64,000 nucleotides of DNA from Candolleomyces eurysporus. Its lineage: Eukaryota; Basidiomycota; Agaricomycetes; Agaricales; Psathyrellaceae. Below the pieces are notes generated by a model. That model was given only the letters and a program-made list of their open reading frames with translations. It did not search any database and had not been told where the DNA came from. The DNA lies in contig JANBPK010000733.1 in the NCBI GenBank assembly GCA_027579435.1, forward strand, positions 1 through 64,000. The letters are read 5' to 3'. Below are positions 11,809-24,288 of the stretch, piece after piece. A program made the position numbers and the translations under genes. Position 1 is the stretch's first letter; each line of letters opens with the position of its first letter.

Positions 11809-14325
11809 ATGGACATCGTCAAAGCTATAGAGACATACGTTAACAAGATGGTGTCGACACCGTCGGCCATGAAGGTTCTTCTGCTCGACTCCCATACAGT
11901 ATGTTGCAATGTCATCGGCAGTCAGCCAGGAGATAACTCACAAGTATGGCGGCAGACACCGATCGTATCCCTAGCGTCCACTCAATCTGTATTGCTATCA
12001 CATCAAGTCTATCTAACGGACAGGATCGATAATATGAAGCGTGAACGCATGCCCCACATGAAGTGTGTCTGTTTCTTGCAGAATAACGAGGACAGCTTGG
12101 AAGCGCTCGAGGAAGAATTGAAGGAGCCCAAGTATGGGGAATATTACCTGTGTCAGTCGGTGAATCTCATCGGACATTATTTTGGGTTGAGAGGGTTCTG
12201 ATATTGTCCAGATTTCAGCAATATCTTGAGCAAAGCTGTTATTGAACGGCTGGCTGAGGTGGACGAGTATGAAGTGGTCCGGGAAGTCCAGGTGCGTCGA
12301 TGCCATACATAACGCTTAGTGACGACGATTGACTTGACTACTCTACCTCTAGGAGTACTTTGCTGACTACTGTCCGATCCTACCTTCACTCTTTTCCCTT
12401 AACCATATTCCGTCGGCATCAAAACCACTCTACGGGTCAAGCCCAAACTCATGGGCCCCACCAGCGCTTGAATCAGCCGTTGAAGGAATAACAGCGCTAC
12501 TACTTAGCTTAAAGAAGAAGCCTATCATCCGCTACGAGAGGATGAGTGGGATGGCTAAGAAGCTGGCGACTGAAATCCAGGTATGATGATCCTTCAAGCA
12601 CACCCTCGAGCTTGGCCTCTGACCCACACTCTGTTATGCTTGCTTAGCATCGAATACAAGCGGAATCGTCCCTGTTCGACTTTCGGTTAACTCAAGTTCC
12701 GCCTCTGCTACTGATTCTGGATCGGCGTAATGATCCTGTAACGCCCTTGCTGTCGCAGTGGACCTACCAGGCAATGGTGCACGAGTTATTAAACATCCAG
12801 AATGGCCGAGTAGACCTCAGCAACGTCCCTGACATTAGCAAGGAACTCAAAGTATGTCTGGCCTCGCGCTGAAACGCTGTATACACTGACCCTTTCTCAA
12901 GGACATCACTCTGACAACCTCGACCGATCCTTTCTTCCAATCCCACTACCTGGCGACATTTGGCGATCTTGGGACTACATTGAAAGACTACGTTCAGAAA
13001 TACCAAGAAAAGTCCTTGGCTACCTCAGCGTCGTCAATCAACTCCATATCAGACATGAAGCGATTCATTGAAGAATACCCCGAATTCAGGAAGTTGGGAG
13101 GCAACGTTAGTAAACACGTCGCTCTCGTCGGTGAACTCAGTCGGTTGGTTGGGCTGAACAAGCTGCTGGAAGTGGGTGAAGTAGAACAAGGCCTTGCCAC
13201 AAGCGCTGGGGCGGATTACAGGGTACTGTCTGATCGCTCGTTTACTGGATATTGCTGACCATTCCTCGATTTCAGGCTACTCAAGCAGTTATTATGGACA
13301 ATTCGGTCCCTGCGGACAACAAGCTTCGCATTGTCATGCTCTATGCCCTACGATACCAGAAAACGCAAACGAATAACATTGCGAATCTGATCAAGTTGCT
13401 GCTCGAGAATGGTGTCCCTGCAGAGGATGCCAAGGTGCGTTGCTGGTTGAGCGCGTATCAGGACTTTCGTGGCTGACTCTTTTCAAGCTTGTTTATGTCT
13501 TGCTGAACATCGCCGGCTCAGATCAGCGACAAGATGACTTATTCTCAACAGAATCCTTCCTAGCTAAGGGTCGCTCTGCGCTAAAAGGATTGAAGGTGGG
13601 AAGGCACAGATCGTTATTGCGTCCTGGTCTTCTAATCGACTTGATATGCTTACCAGGGCGTCGAAAATGTGTATATGCAACACAGACCTCACCTCGCGCA
13701 AACGTTGGAGAATGTCTTCAAGGGACGGTTGAGAGACACTGGTTACCCCTTCCTGGACGGTCAAGGGGGTCCGAACGCTAGCATGCAACGGTACGAGCTT
13801 CAGTTGTTGATGAAAGAATTTATTGTAACCCATCTCTCTTGTAAGACCTCAGGATGTAATCGTCTTCATGATCGGAGGCGCTACGTACGGAGAGGCGAGA
13901 ACGGTGACCCTTTTCAACCAGGATCCCGCCTCTGTGATGGACGGGCCTGGTATCAGCCCAGGAAGCGTCCGTGTCATCCTGGGCGGAACATGCGTCCACA
14001 GATCATCCTCGTACGTATCTTTCGTCTCGTGTTTGGCATGCATGTGCTAACCTGCTGTTCGCCCAGTTACATCGAAATGATACGCTCCGCCGCAGTTAAT
14101 TTCCCGGCCACTGTGTACGACCCTCCACCAGAGTCTTCATCCAATGCCCCAGCACTTAATCTCAACCTTGGTGGAGTGAATGTGAGCTTGGGAGGACCCG
14201 CAGGGACTGGTGTTTATCGAACGAGCAACGAGGGGATAAACGTGCAAGCTGATGGCTTGCGAGACGGTGTTTTGAACCTTATCGACAAGGTTAAGCAGGG
14301 CGTAGACAGGATTGGGATTCAATGA
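11809..14325 (+). CDS. VPS45: vacuolar sorting SM protein Vps45
   Basis: A Sec1/Munc18-family protein that binds syntaxins of the trans-Golgi/endosome (Tlg2/Pep12 type) and promotes SNARE-driven fusion on the route to the vacuole. Eleven exons (11809-11898, 11956-12151, 12212-12291, 12353-12580, 12648-12851, 12902-13222, 13276-13434, 13488-13595, 13657-13790, 13846-14010, 14067-14325) sum to 1944 bases, 647 residues. Diagnostic stretches are [18 protein letters not shown] near the start, [40 protein letters not shown] (the classic SM signature) and [17 protein letters not shown] near the end. The start at 11809 fits the family N-terminus. All introns keep frame, so the gene looks intact. Confidence 0.95.
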
Positions 14326-14624
14326 GTGGAGCCAGGAGATAGTGTCCTGCGCTATTCATTTGTCTAGTTGCCTGTCGTCATCACATTAATAGACCTTACA
14401 CTTGCACTCTGGCTATATGTCGGCGCATCAACGGAGAGGGTATCCCGGGGTATGGGATAGGTGCCGGTGACACGTCAATCTAAGGTCACATGCTCTACAA
14501 GTCCTCGAAACCTCCGTCACTGGCGACGGCTTTACTTTAGATTCAATTCATTCCCTCGCAGAGGTACTTTCTACCTCCTCTTTCACTTCATCGCCTAGGC
14601 GCACGTCCGCCGGAATAGGTTTCA

Positions 14625-16308
14625 ATGGCAAAGGGACTCTTTTCAACTCTCAAGGGCATTGATGCCTTTGGCAAGGTGAGCTTCAATATTATATCGCCTC
14701 GATGCTAAGCGTTGTTAACCTATGTTACAGACAACAGAAGATGTCAAGGTCAAGACAAGGACTGGAGCTTTGCGTAGGTCTCTGCGCCATCACCTAATGG
14801 CAGAGCATTAACCGAGCAAACGACAGTGACTCTCATTTCCGCTGCGATCATCCTGGCCTTCACCTCAATAGAGTTCTTCGATTACCGGAAGGTCAATGTC
14901 GATACCTCCATTGTGGTTGACAAGAGTAGAGGAGAGAAGGTCACCGTCAACCTCAATGTTACTTTCCCCAGGGTTCCTTGTTACCGTGAGCGCACCAATA
15001 CTCCTTCTCGTGTGACCGGCGTGTCTCACCGAATTTCCCTGGCTTCTTTATCCAGTCCTGAGTCTTGATATTATGGATATCAGCGGCGAGGTACAGCGAG
15101 ACCTATCACACAACGTCCTCAAAGTCCGTTTGGACAACCAGGGCGCTGAAATTCCCAACACCCATTCAGCCGAACTACAAAACGACTTGGAGAAGATTCA
15201 GGAAACGAAGAAGGACGGGTATTGTGGATCCTGCTATGGCGGACTTGAACCCCCGACTGGATGCTGCAATACTTGCGAAGAAGTACGAACGGCGTATGTA
15301 AACAGAGGATGGAGCTTCTCCAACCCTGATGCTATTGAGCAGGTGAGCAACTCGCGCCTTCTTCTTTCCCATCCTTTGTGAGTATGTGAAACTAACTTCA
15401 TTGAATGCTTCTAGTGCCGAAATGAGGGTTGGGCAGACAAGCTGAGAGAACAAGCCAATGAAGGCTGCAACATTTCTGGTCGTATTCGGGTAAACAAGGT
15501 CATTGGAAATATCCACCTCTCGCCCGGTCGTTCCTTCCAAACCAACCGACACAATATTTATGAGTTGGTCCCTTACCTTCGCGACGATGGAAACCGACAT
15601 GATTTCTCCCATACCATCCACCACTTGGCGTTCGAAGGCGATGATGAGTATGATTATTGGAAGGCCGAGGCTGGCCAGAAGATGAGGAAGCGACTTGGTT
15701 TGACAAAGAATCCTTTGGATGAGGTCGAAGCTCGCGTATGTATCGCTCTCGACCCCATGCGCTACCCACGGCCTAACCCACATTCCTTCGCAGACCTACA
15801 AGGCCCAATACATGTTCCAATATTTCATCAAGGTCGTCTCAACTCAATTCCGAACTCTCGAAGGAAATGTCGTATGTATCGCTCTCCTCACCTCCCAGGT
15901 GCTTTCTCACCAGTCCTTTAGGTCAACACCCACCAATACAGCACGACTTCCTTTGAGCGTGATTTGAGCGAGGGATTGAACGGAGAGACTGGAGGTATCC
16001 ATGTGCAGCATGGTGTCAGCGGACTTCCGGGTGCCTTCTTCAACTATGAGATCTCGCCCATCCAAGTCGTGCATTCTGAGGTCCAGCAATCCTTTGCACA
16101 CTTCCTGACCTCGTACGTCGCAGAGCTTGCCGCCTTTGCATCCTTGTACTAACCATTTGCCCATAGGACGTGCGCCATTATCGGTGGAGTGCTGACTGTC
16201 GCCTCGATCTTAGACAGTGTCCTGTTCGCCACCACCAGAGTTTTGAAAAAGTCGGGCGGTGCAAGCTCGTCGACAGCCTCAGGCTATGGGAGCGGCAAGC
16301 TGATGTGA
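14625..16308 (+). CDS. ERV46: ER-Golgi vesicle protein Erv46/ERGIC3
   Basis: A membrane protein of COPII vesicles that, with Erv41, acts as a retrograde receptor between Golgi and ER. Eight exons (14625-14675, 14731-14773, 14827-14985, 15056-15342, 15415-15735, 15794-15871, 15922-16112, 16167-16308) give 423 residues. The N-terminus (MAKGLFSTLKGIDAFGK) is followed by a first membrane span (LTLISAAIILAFTSIEFF) and a large lumenal part. That part carries the Cys-rich CGSCYGG and CCNTCEEV motifs and FNYEISPIQVVHSE. A second span near the C-terminus reads CAIIGGVLTVASILDSVLF. These match the family in order. It lies 300 bp downstream of VPS45 on the same strand, another traffic gene. Confidence 0.95.
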
Positions 16309-16464
16309 TTGATACCTCTGCACACTGTACCATCCCAATGTATATCAGGTTGTTACAACCAATGCATTATTAGCGCTCCAGGGTCGTATTGTACACATCA
16401 TATCTGGCCAGTTAAAACGAAATTAAATCGACAGCAAATGTAGAAACGGTGAACGCGTGAAAGG

Positions 16465-17910
16465 CTAGGACACCTTTTGCCGTTTCTTCGTGTGTGGACC
16501 GTTCAATGTTTTTGAGCGATGCTTGGACGTCGAGCCAGCGCCTTCACGCTTGTCCTGGGATCGATCTTGTGGTCAGAGGGAAGATCCATGGAAAGCGACC
16601 CAGAAACATACCTCTTTGCCTATCATCAACTCATCCTCGTCGCTTTCTTGTTCTTCAAAGTCACTCTCCTCGTAATTGATTGGTTTCACGGTGCGTAGGC
16701 TGCGCGCAACTGCCGCATTGTCATTGTCATCCGAGTCTTCAGGATCGTCTTGCGGGTCTTCGACAATCATTCTGCTACGCTTCCTCCGTAGTCTAGGTTC
16801 TCCATTTGCTTGCGTTTGTTCGGATTTTGGATCGACTTCTTCGTCGGATCCTTCCCGCTTGACATGTACCACGGCTTGGACGCGACGGATAACGGTCGAG
16901 GACCGAATGGTCGACTGGTGGTTGGCAGTCCGAGTCACCTCGACATTGCGGCTCTTTGACGAAGGGGCTTTGACGTGCGACAGAGGAGAATCGACGTTGA
17001 CGGGTGTAGAATGGTTGTGCAAGGCACGCTTTTTCGCGCTTGACCCTGGAGGGTGTTTTGGTTTGCGGCCCTCTACTGAGGTGGAGGCGGTGGTGTTCAG
17101 GGAAGCGTCCTCTCCGTCTTTGAAAGGAAGCGTGGATTTCAGTACCGATGATTTCATCGGGGAAGATTGTTCTTCCCGTTTACTGGACCCACTGGCGCCA
17201 TTGAGACCCTCTTGATATCGAGAGAGCGGTGTGTGGACGTTGGAAGGATTCCGACACCACTAGCATGAATGTTAGATGAATATGTGGGCCGTTAAGAATG
17301 CAAATTGGGCGTACCTGTAGTCGCTCCGATACCAACTCGTCAAACCGAGAAGACAACGCGCATCGTTCTTGCTCGACGCGCAGAAAATGTTCCTGCCAGT
17401 TCTTCGACTGGTCTTTCCACTGATTGACCTCTCTCCGTAGCTGCGTTATAGTCTCCGCATTCTGGTTCAGCGTGTCTAACTGATGTGCTACCTGTGTGTT
17501 GAGCGACTTTAGCACAGTCGTTCCGAAGCATAAAGGGAGAAACACATACTCTCAATTCGGCTTGTGCATGCTGAGTGGCCATGATTCAGATAAAATAGAC
17601 CGTCATAGAATCAAGAGCACATACCGCAGCCTTTGCCGCCGTAGTTTCCCGTCGGAGCGCCTCCACCTCCAACTGTAATGCGTGCAACTCTTTCAAGGCG
17701 TCGTCGCGCTGATGGCGTGTTTCATTAGCGTCTGACGTCGCGCGTGCCACCTCAGACCGTGACCGTGCCTCTGCATCTGCGAGCTGTTGTTGCCGACTGT
17801 CAGGACTATTTCTAGGATATACGATCGAGCATACTGACGATTTGGTGAGTTGTTTTGGAGAGAACAGAGAGGGCGTCTGCGAGGACGGCAGACGAAGATG
17901 CGGTCGACAT
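16465..17910 (-). CDS. coiled-coil protein with acidic, NLS-like C-terminus (unrecognised)
   Basis: Start ATG at 17910 (MSTASSSAVLADALSVLS). The N-terminal half is a long predicted coiled coil assembled from several short exons. Examples are KELHALQLEVEALRRET and NAETITQLRREVNQWKDQSK. The C-terminal half is disordered and Ser/Lys-rich with strongly acidic patches (EESDFEEQESDEDELMIG). The last exon ends HTKKRQKVS before the stop at 16465-16467, a likely nuclear localisation signal. I do not recognise the family. The layout suggests a nuclear scaffold or chromatin-associated protein, but that is inference. Introns keep frame with good branch sites. The next gene upstream (18174-19095) runs the same way. 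Confidence 0.6.
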
Positions 17911-18173
17911 CGCGCAAGTCCGAACCTGCCAATTCAATGGCCGCTCATTCCTTTCAGGTTGCGGGCCCGAGTTATGTGCCGGCGGTCACGTGTTCTCTGG
18001 GCGGCTATCAATGTCCTGTCGAGTCTGGCTAGCAGGCTCACAGTGGCAAAAGATAGTCTTTGAAGTAAATATACTCTCTTTTCATCTGCCTTTGGGAGTT
18101 TTGTGTCTGAGAGCGACGTTGTCAACAGATAATACTATTTGGGGAGGTTAACCACAGCTACGACGGACGCTTC

Positions 18174-19095
18174 TCAAGACATGTAATCTTCGTACTCTTC
18201 TCGAAACAATCCCTTCTGCATTGCTGTAACTCCTCTTCCTGTATCAGATATTTCTGCACTGCTTACCACGAGTCGACAGTTATAAAATGTGCTTGGAGAT
18301 CAAGAAAATTACATACCAAGAATCGCGACTTCTTTCTCGCCTTTACTGTACTCAGTCGAGTATGCCATTCTCTCAACCAAGACTTGACAAACGATTGGTT
18401 AGTAGATACTCTCACTAAGAGTCAGCTAGCCACTTACTCTTATTTTTTAGTTCCTTCACCTCTTCTTCAGCTTTCAATGCTCTTTGGACGTCTACCATTC
18501 GTGAATACTCGTCAGCGCTACAAGCGATAAGCTGAAGGTAAGTCTACTCACAGTCGGCCACATACGGCGTGATCTTGTCTGGATCAAGACGCTCAACGGG
18601 TGAGTGAGATCTCTGGAGGTTCTTCTCCTGTTCCTGCTCATACGATACAAAGGTATCTGTCTGCACCTCTTTTTCTTGCCTCTCTCGAGCTGCGGGTGCC
18701 CTCCATTCTCGGAATGTCTGCGATGGACCGTCGAAGACCATGACGTTGGAATCCGGGCAGGTAGGATTATTATCCACAGGTGCTAAAGCCGCATTGTGAG
18801 ACTTGCAGTGGCAATTCTGTCGCATGCACAACGGGATGACCATATCCATTTCTCCATTTACTGCCTCCTCAATATTTGCACGGAGACTCTGAGTGTGAAC
18901 GACGCTGGCCGGCGTGCCCGGCGCCACCGCTCTGTCCGCGCCAGCGACATTACCGTTACCGCTCCGTGTATGGCGCCTATTATCATCCTGCTCTTCGTCT
19001 TCGTCGTCATCTGAGTCGTCCAAGTCAACGCTTGGCGTATAGTCACTATCCGGATCCGAGTCGCTGGTGTACATCGACGAGGAAGAGGTACTCAT
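18174..19095 (-). CDS. acidic nuclear-type protein with short coiled coil (unrecognised)
   Basis: Four exons (19095-18552, 18491-18438, 18382-18317 approx., 18253-18174). The product starts MSTSSSSMYTSDSDPDSDY and continues with a very acidic stretch (DLDDSDDDEDEEQDD). It then has a Cys/His patch (CMRQNCHCKSH), a coiled-coil segment (ALKAEEEVKELKNK) and a C-terminus REEYEDYMS. An upstream in-frame ATG at 19146 would add a Lys-rich PAKKRK segment, but only if the N at 19131 is a real base. Most Ns after homopolymers here are spurious insertions, so 19095 is preferred. No family recognised. Confidence 0.55.
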
Positions 19096-20586
19096 GGCTG
19101 AAGAACTCTTCCGCTTTTTAGCAGGGGGGGNAATCGCCAGAACCACATAAACCCGATCCGGACGCCGTGCGTTTTTGGGGAATCATGCAGCGCCAAAGGA
19201 GGTTCTGAACGATGAGGTGTTACAGTGCGTGTGTGTGTGGAAGATGGGACAAGGAACGCGCAAACGGGCCTCTGCGTAGGTCCCCAAGCAATAATAAGCT
19301 CTTTCGTTCGCAAAGTTTATGCTTCGGGGCCAGTCAACGGGCATCTGTCGTTTAGACTCAACTACGAAAATGAAATGGGACTTCGCTCGTGCGTCATGCA
19401 CGCGTGCGCTGATGTCTATTGAATTATATATTCTTTCGCTCACACGAAGTGGTTGCCGGGGTCCAGGTTGGGTTCGCATTTCAAAATGTGTCGCGATATA
19501 CCGCCCTCAAAGAAGTCTGAATCGCTCCAAGTGGGAGTAGTGGGACTTGAGCGTCTTTGTCACGAACATTCTGGAAATTGAATACGAGCCAGCCAACACG
19601 AGATATCCGTTCTCGACAAAAGAGGGGCAGTCAGATGCCAATTGGAGACTAGTCTATATCTGCAATCAATGGTCTAACTCAAACACCCTGATACGAACCG
19701 TTTTAATTCAATGTGAAGGAAAGGTAACGAAGGCCCGATCTTCTCAGTCGACAGAGGCGGTTTGTTCCTCAGAGACTTAGCAGTATTCACTGCTGTCCTA
19801 CGCGATACGCCAAATGCTGGGTCTGTATCAAACTATCAATATTCTGCGGCCTGGGCGAGAGGAGATCGCTTGGGAAACACATATCTGGCCAATTAGGGCA
19901 GATCTGCCCGCGCGCCCTCCTTCAAACAATCGCCACTTCCCGCCAATCTCCTGGGACAGAACAGCTGTCAGCTTCCAGACGGTCCTGCGCTCGAACCGCA
20001 GGTGTTTAAGGTCTTATCTCCCGAGCTTGAGTCTACTGAGCCGTAGCTAACCGTGGCATACACGCGTTTGAAGGCATCGGAGTCTGTCCATTCGATTATT
20101 AAATTCATGTGAGGAGACTGAGAGCTATAGAAAATCACCTGAGATCGCTCACCTGGCGCTGCGATTCCAATCTTTGGCGGTCGAGTAATATTAGGGATAC
20201 TGAGTCCGCCGCTGCAGCACCCTCAAACAGACGCGGGAGATCCATAAGTGGATGCCAACAAGGGGCAAGGAGGTCCTTCCCAGCGATCCAGGAGATTGTC
20301 CAAGGACCCGCCCAAGAAGACATCCCAGCAACCGATAACGAACCGACCGTACCCTGAATCAGGCACCAGCGAGCAACCCCGACACAAATAAAAACGCCGT
20401 TTGCAAATTCTTCCTAGCCTCCAATAGACGCGTCCTGTAACTGACAACCTGGCCATAACCCGCAGCCGCAGCACCTTCAAAAAGTTCAGCAGCATGCACA
20501 AGAAGTATGATGGTCCAGACGAGATATTAAAATTCCCTGATAGCAAGCCTACACGTCAATCTGACACCAAGGTAACGAAAAAAACC
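19096..20586. other. 1.5 kb intergenic region
   Basis: This lies between the 5' end of the acidic protein gene and the 3' end of the nitronate monooxygenase gene. It should hold the promoter of the former (near 19100-19400) and the 3' untranslated region of the latter. No intact gene was recognised. A coding-like fragment at 20130-20546 is listed separately. Confidence 0.5.
20130..20546 (-). pseudogene. possible degenerate coding fragment with a repeated LFEGAAAA motif
   Basis: Two minus-strand stretches about 250 bp apart encode the same short motif in different frames. One reads HAAELFEGAAAAGYGQVV and then RTRLLEARKNLQ. The other reads MDLPRLFEGAAAADSVSLIL and then DRQRLESQRQ before a GTGAG donor. 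Both have the same order, an Ala-rich turn followed by a charged helix, as expected of an internal repeat in a helical protein. Stops and a frame change lie between them, so this is probably a decayed gene remnant. No family recognised. Confidence 0.3.
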
Positions 20587-22105
20587 CTAGAGCTTAGCCT
20601 TCAGGCCAACGACGGGTACCAGCCCGCCGATAATCTCCTGCACCTCCCTCTCGTATCTCTCAAGTAGGTCCTTGCACGTAGGGATATCGTTAATCAAGCC
20701 CATAGCAACACTCGCCGACCAGATCCCGTAGTCTGGGTCGCCGTTGGTGTATACCAGACGCCCGCGGGCGCCAGCGACGAGGTCTTTGAGTTCTTCGAAC
20801 TTTGCGTTTCCTCGTTTCTCGATTTCTACCACCTCCAGGGAGACCTTGTTCTTGAATACACGAGCGGTGTTGTGGAGAGTGCGGAAGATGTGGACGGTGT
20901 CGCGTTCTGTGGATGCGACGATCTTGTCCTTGATGTTTTGGTGGATGGGACTATTCAAATTCAAAACGCGTCAGTTTATGGGTTGCATGTTTGGTATGTC
21001 AATAGACGAACCTCTCGACAGTGCACATGAAGCGAGTTCCTGCATCGTTGTCAAGTTCATTAAAACTCGGCCAGGTAAATCAGCGATAAGAAAATAGGCT
21101 ACACACCCAGGTTAACACCCTGTCAATGTTTCAAGTTAGCCCTACAAGATTTCTCGTTCTACTAATGTGATATACTTACAGCAGCACCAAGGGCGAGGGA
21201 AGCAGCGATGCCACGAGAATCGGCGACGCCACCAGAAGCAATGAAAGGGACCTTCAACTCTTGTGCGGCGCGAGCGAGCTAGGCGAGCAGGACAGTTAGC
21301 ATACTAGAACGAAAGAAAGTGTCTGGACAACGCGACGTACCAGGACGAGACCGCCCACATCGTCTTCTCCGGGATGTCCAGCGCCTGAAACATATCGGTC
21401 AAAAAAAGAAGTCCGCAATAATCACCTCACAAAAATCTCACATTCGAACCCATCAATGCTGAGAATATCAACACCGAGCCTTTCAGCACTCTAAAATTGG
21501 GCGGGTGTGAATATCAATCTGGGAAGCATGCAAACTGTTTGATTCTCATCTCACCTTCGCGTGCCGGATGGTGGTGCACTTGTGGATGACAATGCAACCG
21601 TTCTCCTTGAAGTACTTGATCAAAGGCCCGGGGTTGCTACCAGCGGTCTCGATAATGCGGACGCCCTCCTCGACAGCGGCCTTTGCAAAGCCAGGGTAGT
21701 CTGGAGGGGTGATGCTGGGCAAGAGGGTGATGTTGACACCGAATGGCTTTGAAGTGAGCCTGCGGGTCTCCCGGATGGCTTCACGAAGAGCGTCGGGAGT
21801 GGGCTGAGTGAGAGCGGTCAAGATGCCTAACGAACCCTTGAGATGGGGGTTGCTGCCACAGGAAGAGATGAGGACTGACCGAGGCCACCTGCTTCTGAAA
21901 CAGCAGCAACAAGTTGGGGAACGCCAACCCTAAGAGTTCCCATTTTGTAAAGATCTCAGTATTGAAGCATTGGGCTCCGTACCATTGCATTCCTCCCTGA
22001 ATAACGGGCCTGTACGGGGACGATCAGGACCAACGCCTAAGCAAAGGCCAGGAGAACATACACTCGAATTCCAAGCAACTTGGTCACAGAGGTGACAATA
22101 GGCAT
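20587..22105 (-). CDS. nitronate monooxygenase (2-nitropropane dioxygenase family)
   Basis: An FMN-dependent TIM-barrel enzyme that oxidises alkyl nitronates such as propionate-3-nitronate, thought to protect against toxic nitro compounds. Start at 22105 (MPIVTSVTKLLGI). Many short exons give about 325 residues. Signatures in order are VPVIQGGMQWVG at the N-terminus, LTSKPFGVNITLLPS, GHPGEDDVGG, and the flavin phosphate-binding region ASGGVADSRG with GAAGVNLGTRFMC. The C-terminus is a helical extension (YEREVQEIIGGLVPVVG). Splice phases keep frame throughout. It lies 350 bp from a peroxiredoxin gene transcribed the same way, but a functional link is not shown. Confidence 0.88.
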
Positions 22106-22454
22106 TTTAAAAATAGAAGTCAAGTAAGAGTTCGAGTGTTGTATGGGAGTTGCAGCGGGCTGTAGGCGGCGAGAATGAGATCCGACGATATTGCAGCACA
22201 GAGCGCTGGCTCACCTAGGCGGCTGGACGGGGTCAAGATGAGAGAGGGGAACAGAGGAAAGGCGGACACAAGCCCGGGGGATAAGACTAAGCAGATGCTC
22301 GGTGTCATGGTTTTGCACTTTGCCGGTCCACCTGCAGCTGGGTCCGTGATTTCCATTACCCCCATCAAGTGACGGTGTGGGTCACCCGGCAATTCACCGC
22401 ACTTGCATTCCACCACTATGTAGTACTTACAGAGAAGAAATATATACAGGAAAC

Positions 22455-23188
22455 TCAAGACTCGGTGGTAGCTGACTCGCCCTCCAATTTCTGGAACCAT
22501 TTATCGACAAATTTTTGGTGCGCGCCATAGTTCATCGTCGCGTCCAAGGCATCCCTGTACCATTGATCAAACGTCAGCGGGACCGACCAAACTTCAAGCA
22601 GTAGCAAACTTACCTGATGATTCCGTCTTTGTCGACGATGAATGTCACTCGAGCGATAGGAGCAAACCCAAATAACCCTTTCCCGATGCCATACAGCTTG
22701 GGCACTTCCTTTTCCGTGTCGCTCAGGACGGGGAACTAGTACGGTATTACTGGGTAATTTGGGTTCAATGAAGGGGGGGATTGAAACCGCACTCACAGGA
22801 ATATTTTGCTTCTCAACAAATTCTTTCTGCTTCTCAACTGGGTCTGGACTAATCGCAATGACCTGCGAATTCTCTGGTTTGAAGGTCGTCTGCTCTGTAA
22901 CAGAGCTTTGCCTTAGTGTCACACCACTTCGATTGTGTTTGTGTGCCCACCAATCACTGCATCTCGGAAGGAACAGATTTGTTGGGTACACCCATACGAT
23001 CCTACGAAGGGATGCGTCAGCTGTTTGGAGATCGAGTTCAAGGGTCCGTGCTGACCAGACTGAGGGTAGAAGAGCAAGGCAGTGGGGAGACCAGAACCAC
23101 CTGGCATGAACTCGAATGGTTGTCCGTCATAGTTCGGTAAAGTGAAAGAAGGCGCAGGCTTTCCAATCAGATCTTCAAATCCAGTCAT
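22455..23188 (-). CDS. PrxQ/BCP-type peroxiredoxin
   Basis: A thiol peroxidase that reduces hydroperoxides using thioredoxin. Start ATG 23188 (MTGFEDLIGKPAPSFTLPNY). About 180 residues across several exons. The active-site region is LFYPQSG, an intron, then SYGCTQQICSFRDA, with peroxidatic and resolving Cys four residues apart (C-x4-C) as in PrxQ and bacterial BCP. It continues VIAISPDPVEKQKEFVEK, then FPVLSDTEKEVPKLYGIG, VTFIVDKDGII and a C-terminus ending ESATTES. A nuclear Dot5-like role is possible but no clear localisation signal is seen. Confidence 0.88.
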
Positions 23189-23669
23189 AGTAGCCCTAGC
23201 TTCTGCGCTGTAGAGAGATGTCAATCAGGAGCAAGATGAAGAGCTTCGTAGTGGGACGACATGATGGAGTGGGGTTTATATGGCGCATCAGCGGTATAGA
23301 TTCCGTAACCGATGTGGGCGACGGGCGTCATGCTGTATTGAACCAAACAGGTTTAACTCTTGGAGAGCAGTGGCAACAGCCGTACGATCCTTACAAGGAA
23401 TGAGATCTCGTCCAAGCGGATTGCGGGCAATCCATGAATAAAGACAGTGCTCCAAGCACCAGAACACCAAATGTAGCTCACGGAAGGACGGGAACCGACG
23501 CTCAATTCAATGGTATGTCCTTGCGATATCTTTTTGGATTGCTGGTGCATATCATGGAAAAGTGAAGTGAAAAAACATGCGGGGAGCGGTGATATGTTGA
23601 ACGGCATGATAAAAGACAAGGAGGAAGCATAACCACCCAGACCCCAACCTGCTCCTAGGCGTAGAGCGT

Positions 23670-24288
23670 TTACTCTTCTTCCTCCTCTTCCTCCTCCTCT
23701 TCCTCCTCCTCCTCCTCCTCCCGCTGTTCCTCAGCGACGGCAGTTGCAATACGATCCAAGTCCCGCTGGCCGTCCTGTGTGATTCTTCGGCCACCGTTGT
23801 CGGACCTTTCCAAAACGCCAATCTTCTCGAGTGATTGGCAAACCTTGCGTTGGACGCTGGCGGAAGAGTCGCCGTGGTGTGAGGGTCGGTTTCCACGTCG
23901 GTTGCGGCCACCGTGGAGCTTGGTCAAAGCGCCAATACCAACGTCTTTTCGGAGGTAGATGTGTCGTGCAACAGCAGCTGTTTGATTGGCAAATACCCTC
24001 AGATTTCGGCTCCTTGATCAAGAGCGCAATATGACGCACCAGCACGGACGTAGTACCAGTCAGGGTCATAGGGAGCGAGCTCCTTGTAGGCACCAGTTTT
24101 GACGAGGTCGACCCATGTTGGCACCTCGAGCTTTCCAGATCGCTTCAAGTGGGAAGCGTAGGCCTTGATGAAGTCTTCCGCGCTATCGATTGTACGAGAC
24201 AAAATTGGCGATAATTGGGCTCAAAATGAGGATTAATTCGGACGAGCAGAGGTTCTAGGACGGACCTGATATCTCGTACCCCCGGCAT
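23670..24288 (-). CDS. RPS19: small-subunit ribosomal protein eS19 with poly-Glu tail
   Basis: A component of the 40S subunit head, needed for late 18S rRNA processing. Start 24288 (MPGVRDIS); introns follow codon 7 (near 24265) and the segment YYVRA. The core is canonical: [57 protein letters not shown] and [13 protein letters not shown]. The protein does not end near AVAEEQR as expected for the family but continues with 16 consecutive Glu codons (GAG/GAA) before the stop at 23670-23672. It lies head to head with an F-box gene across 560 bp. Confidence 0.95.
23673..23720 (-). repeat. (GAG/GAA)16 coding microsatellite
   Basis: Sixteen uninterrupted Glu codons at the 3' end of RPS19, seen on the + strand as CTC/TTC triplets. 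The codon mix (GAG with some GAA) argues against a pure sequencing artefact. Length may vary between strains. Confidence 0.85.

Noticed and set aside
16465..19146. One large coiled-coil gene covering both minus-strand proteins
   Set aside because: The upstream protein ends at a clear stop (EDYMS at 18174) and the downstream one has its own ATG at 17910, so two genes fit better.
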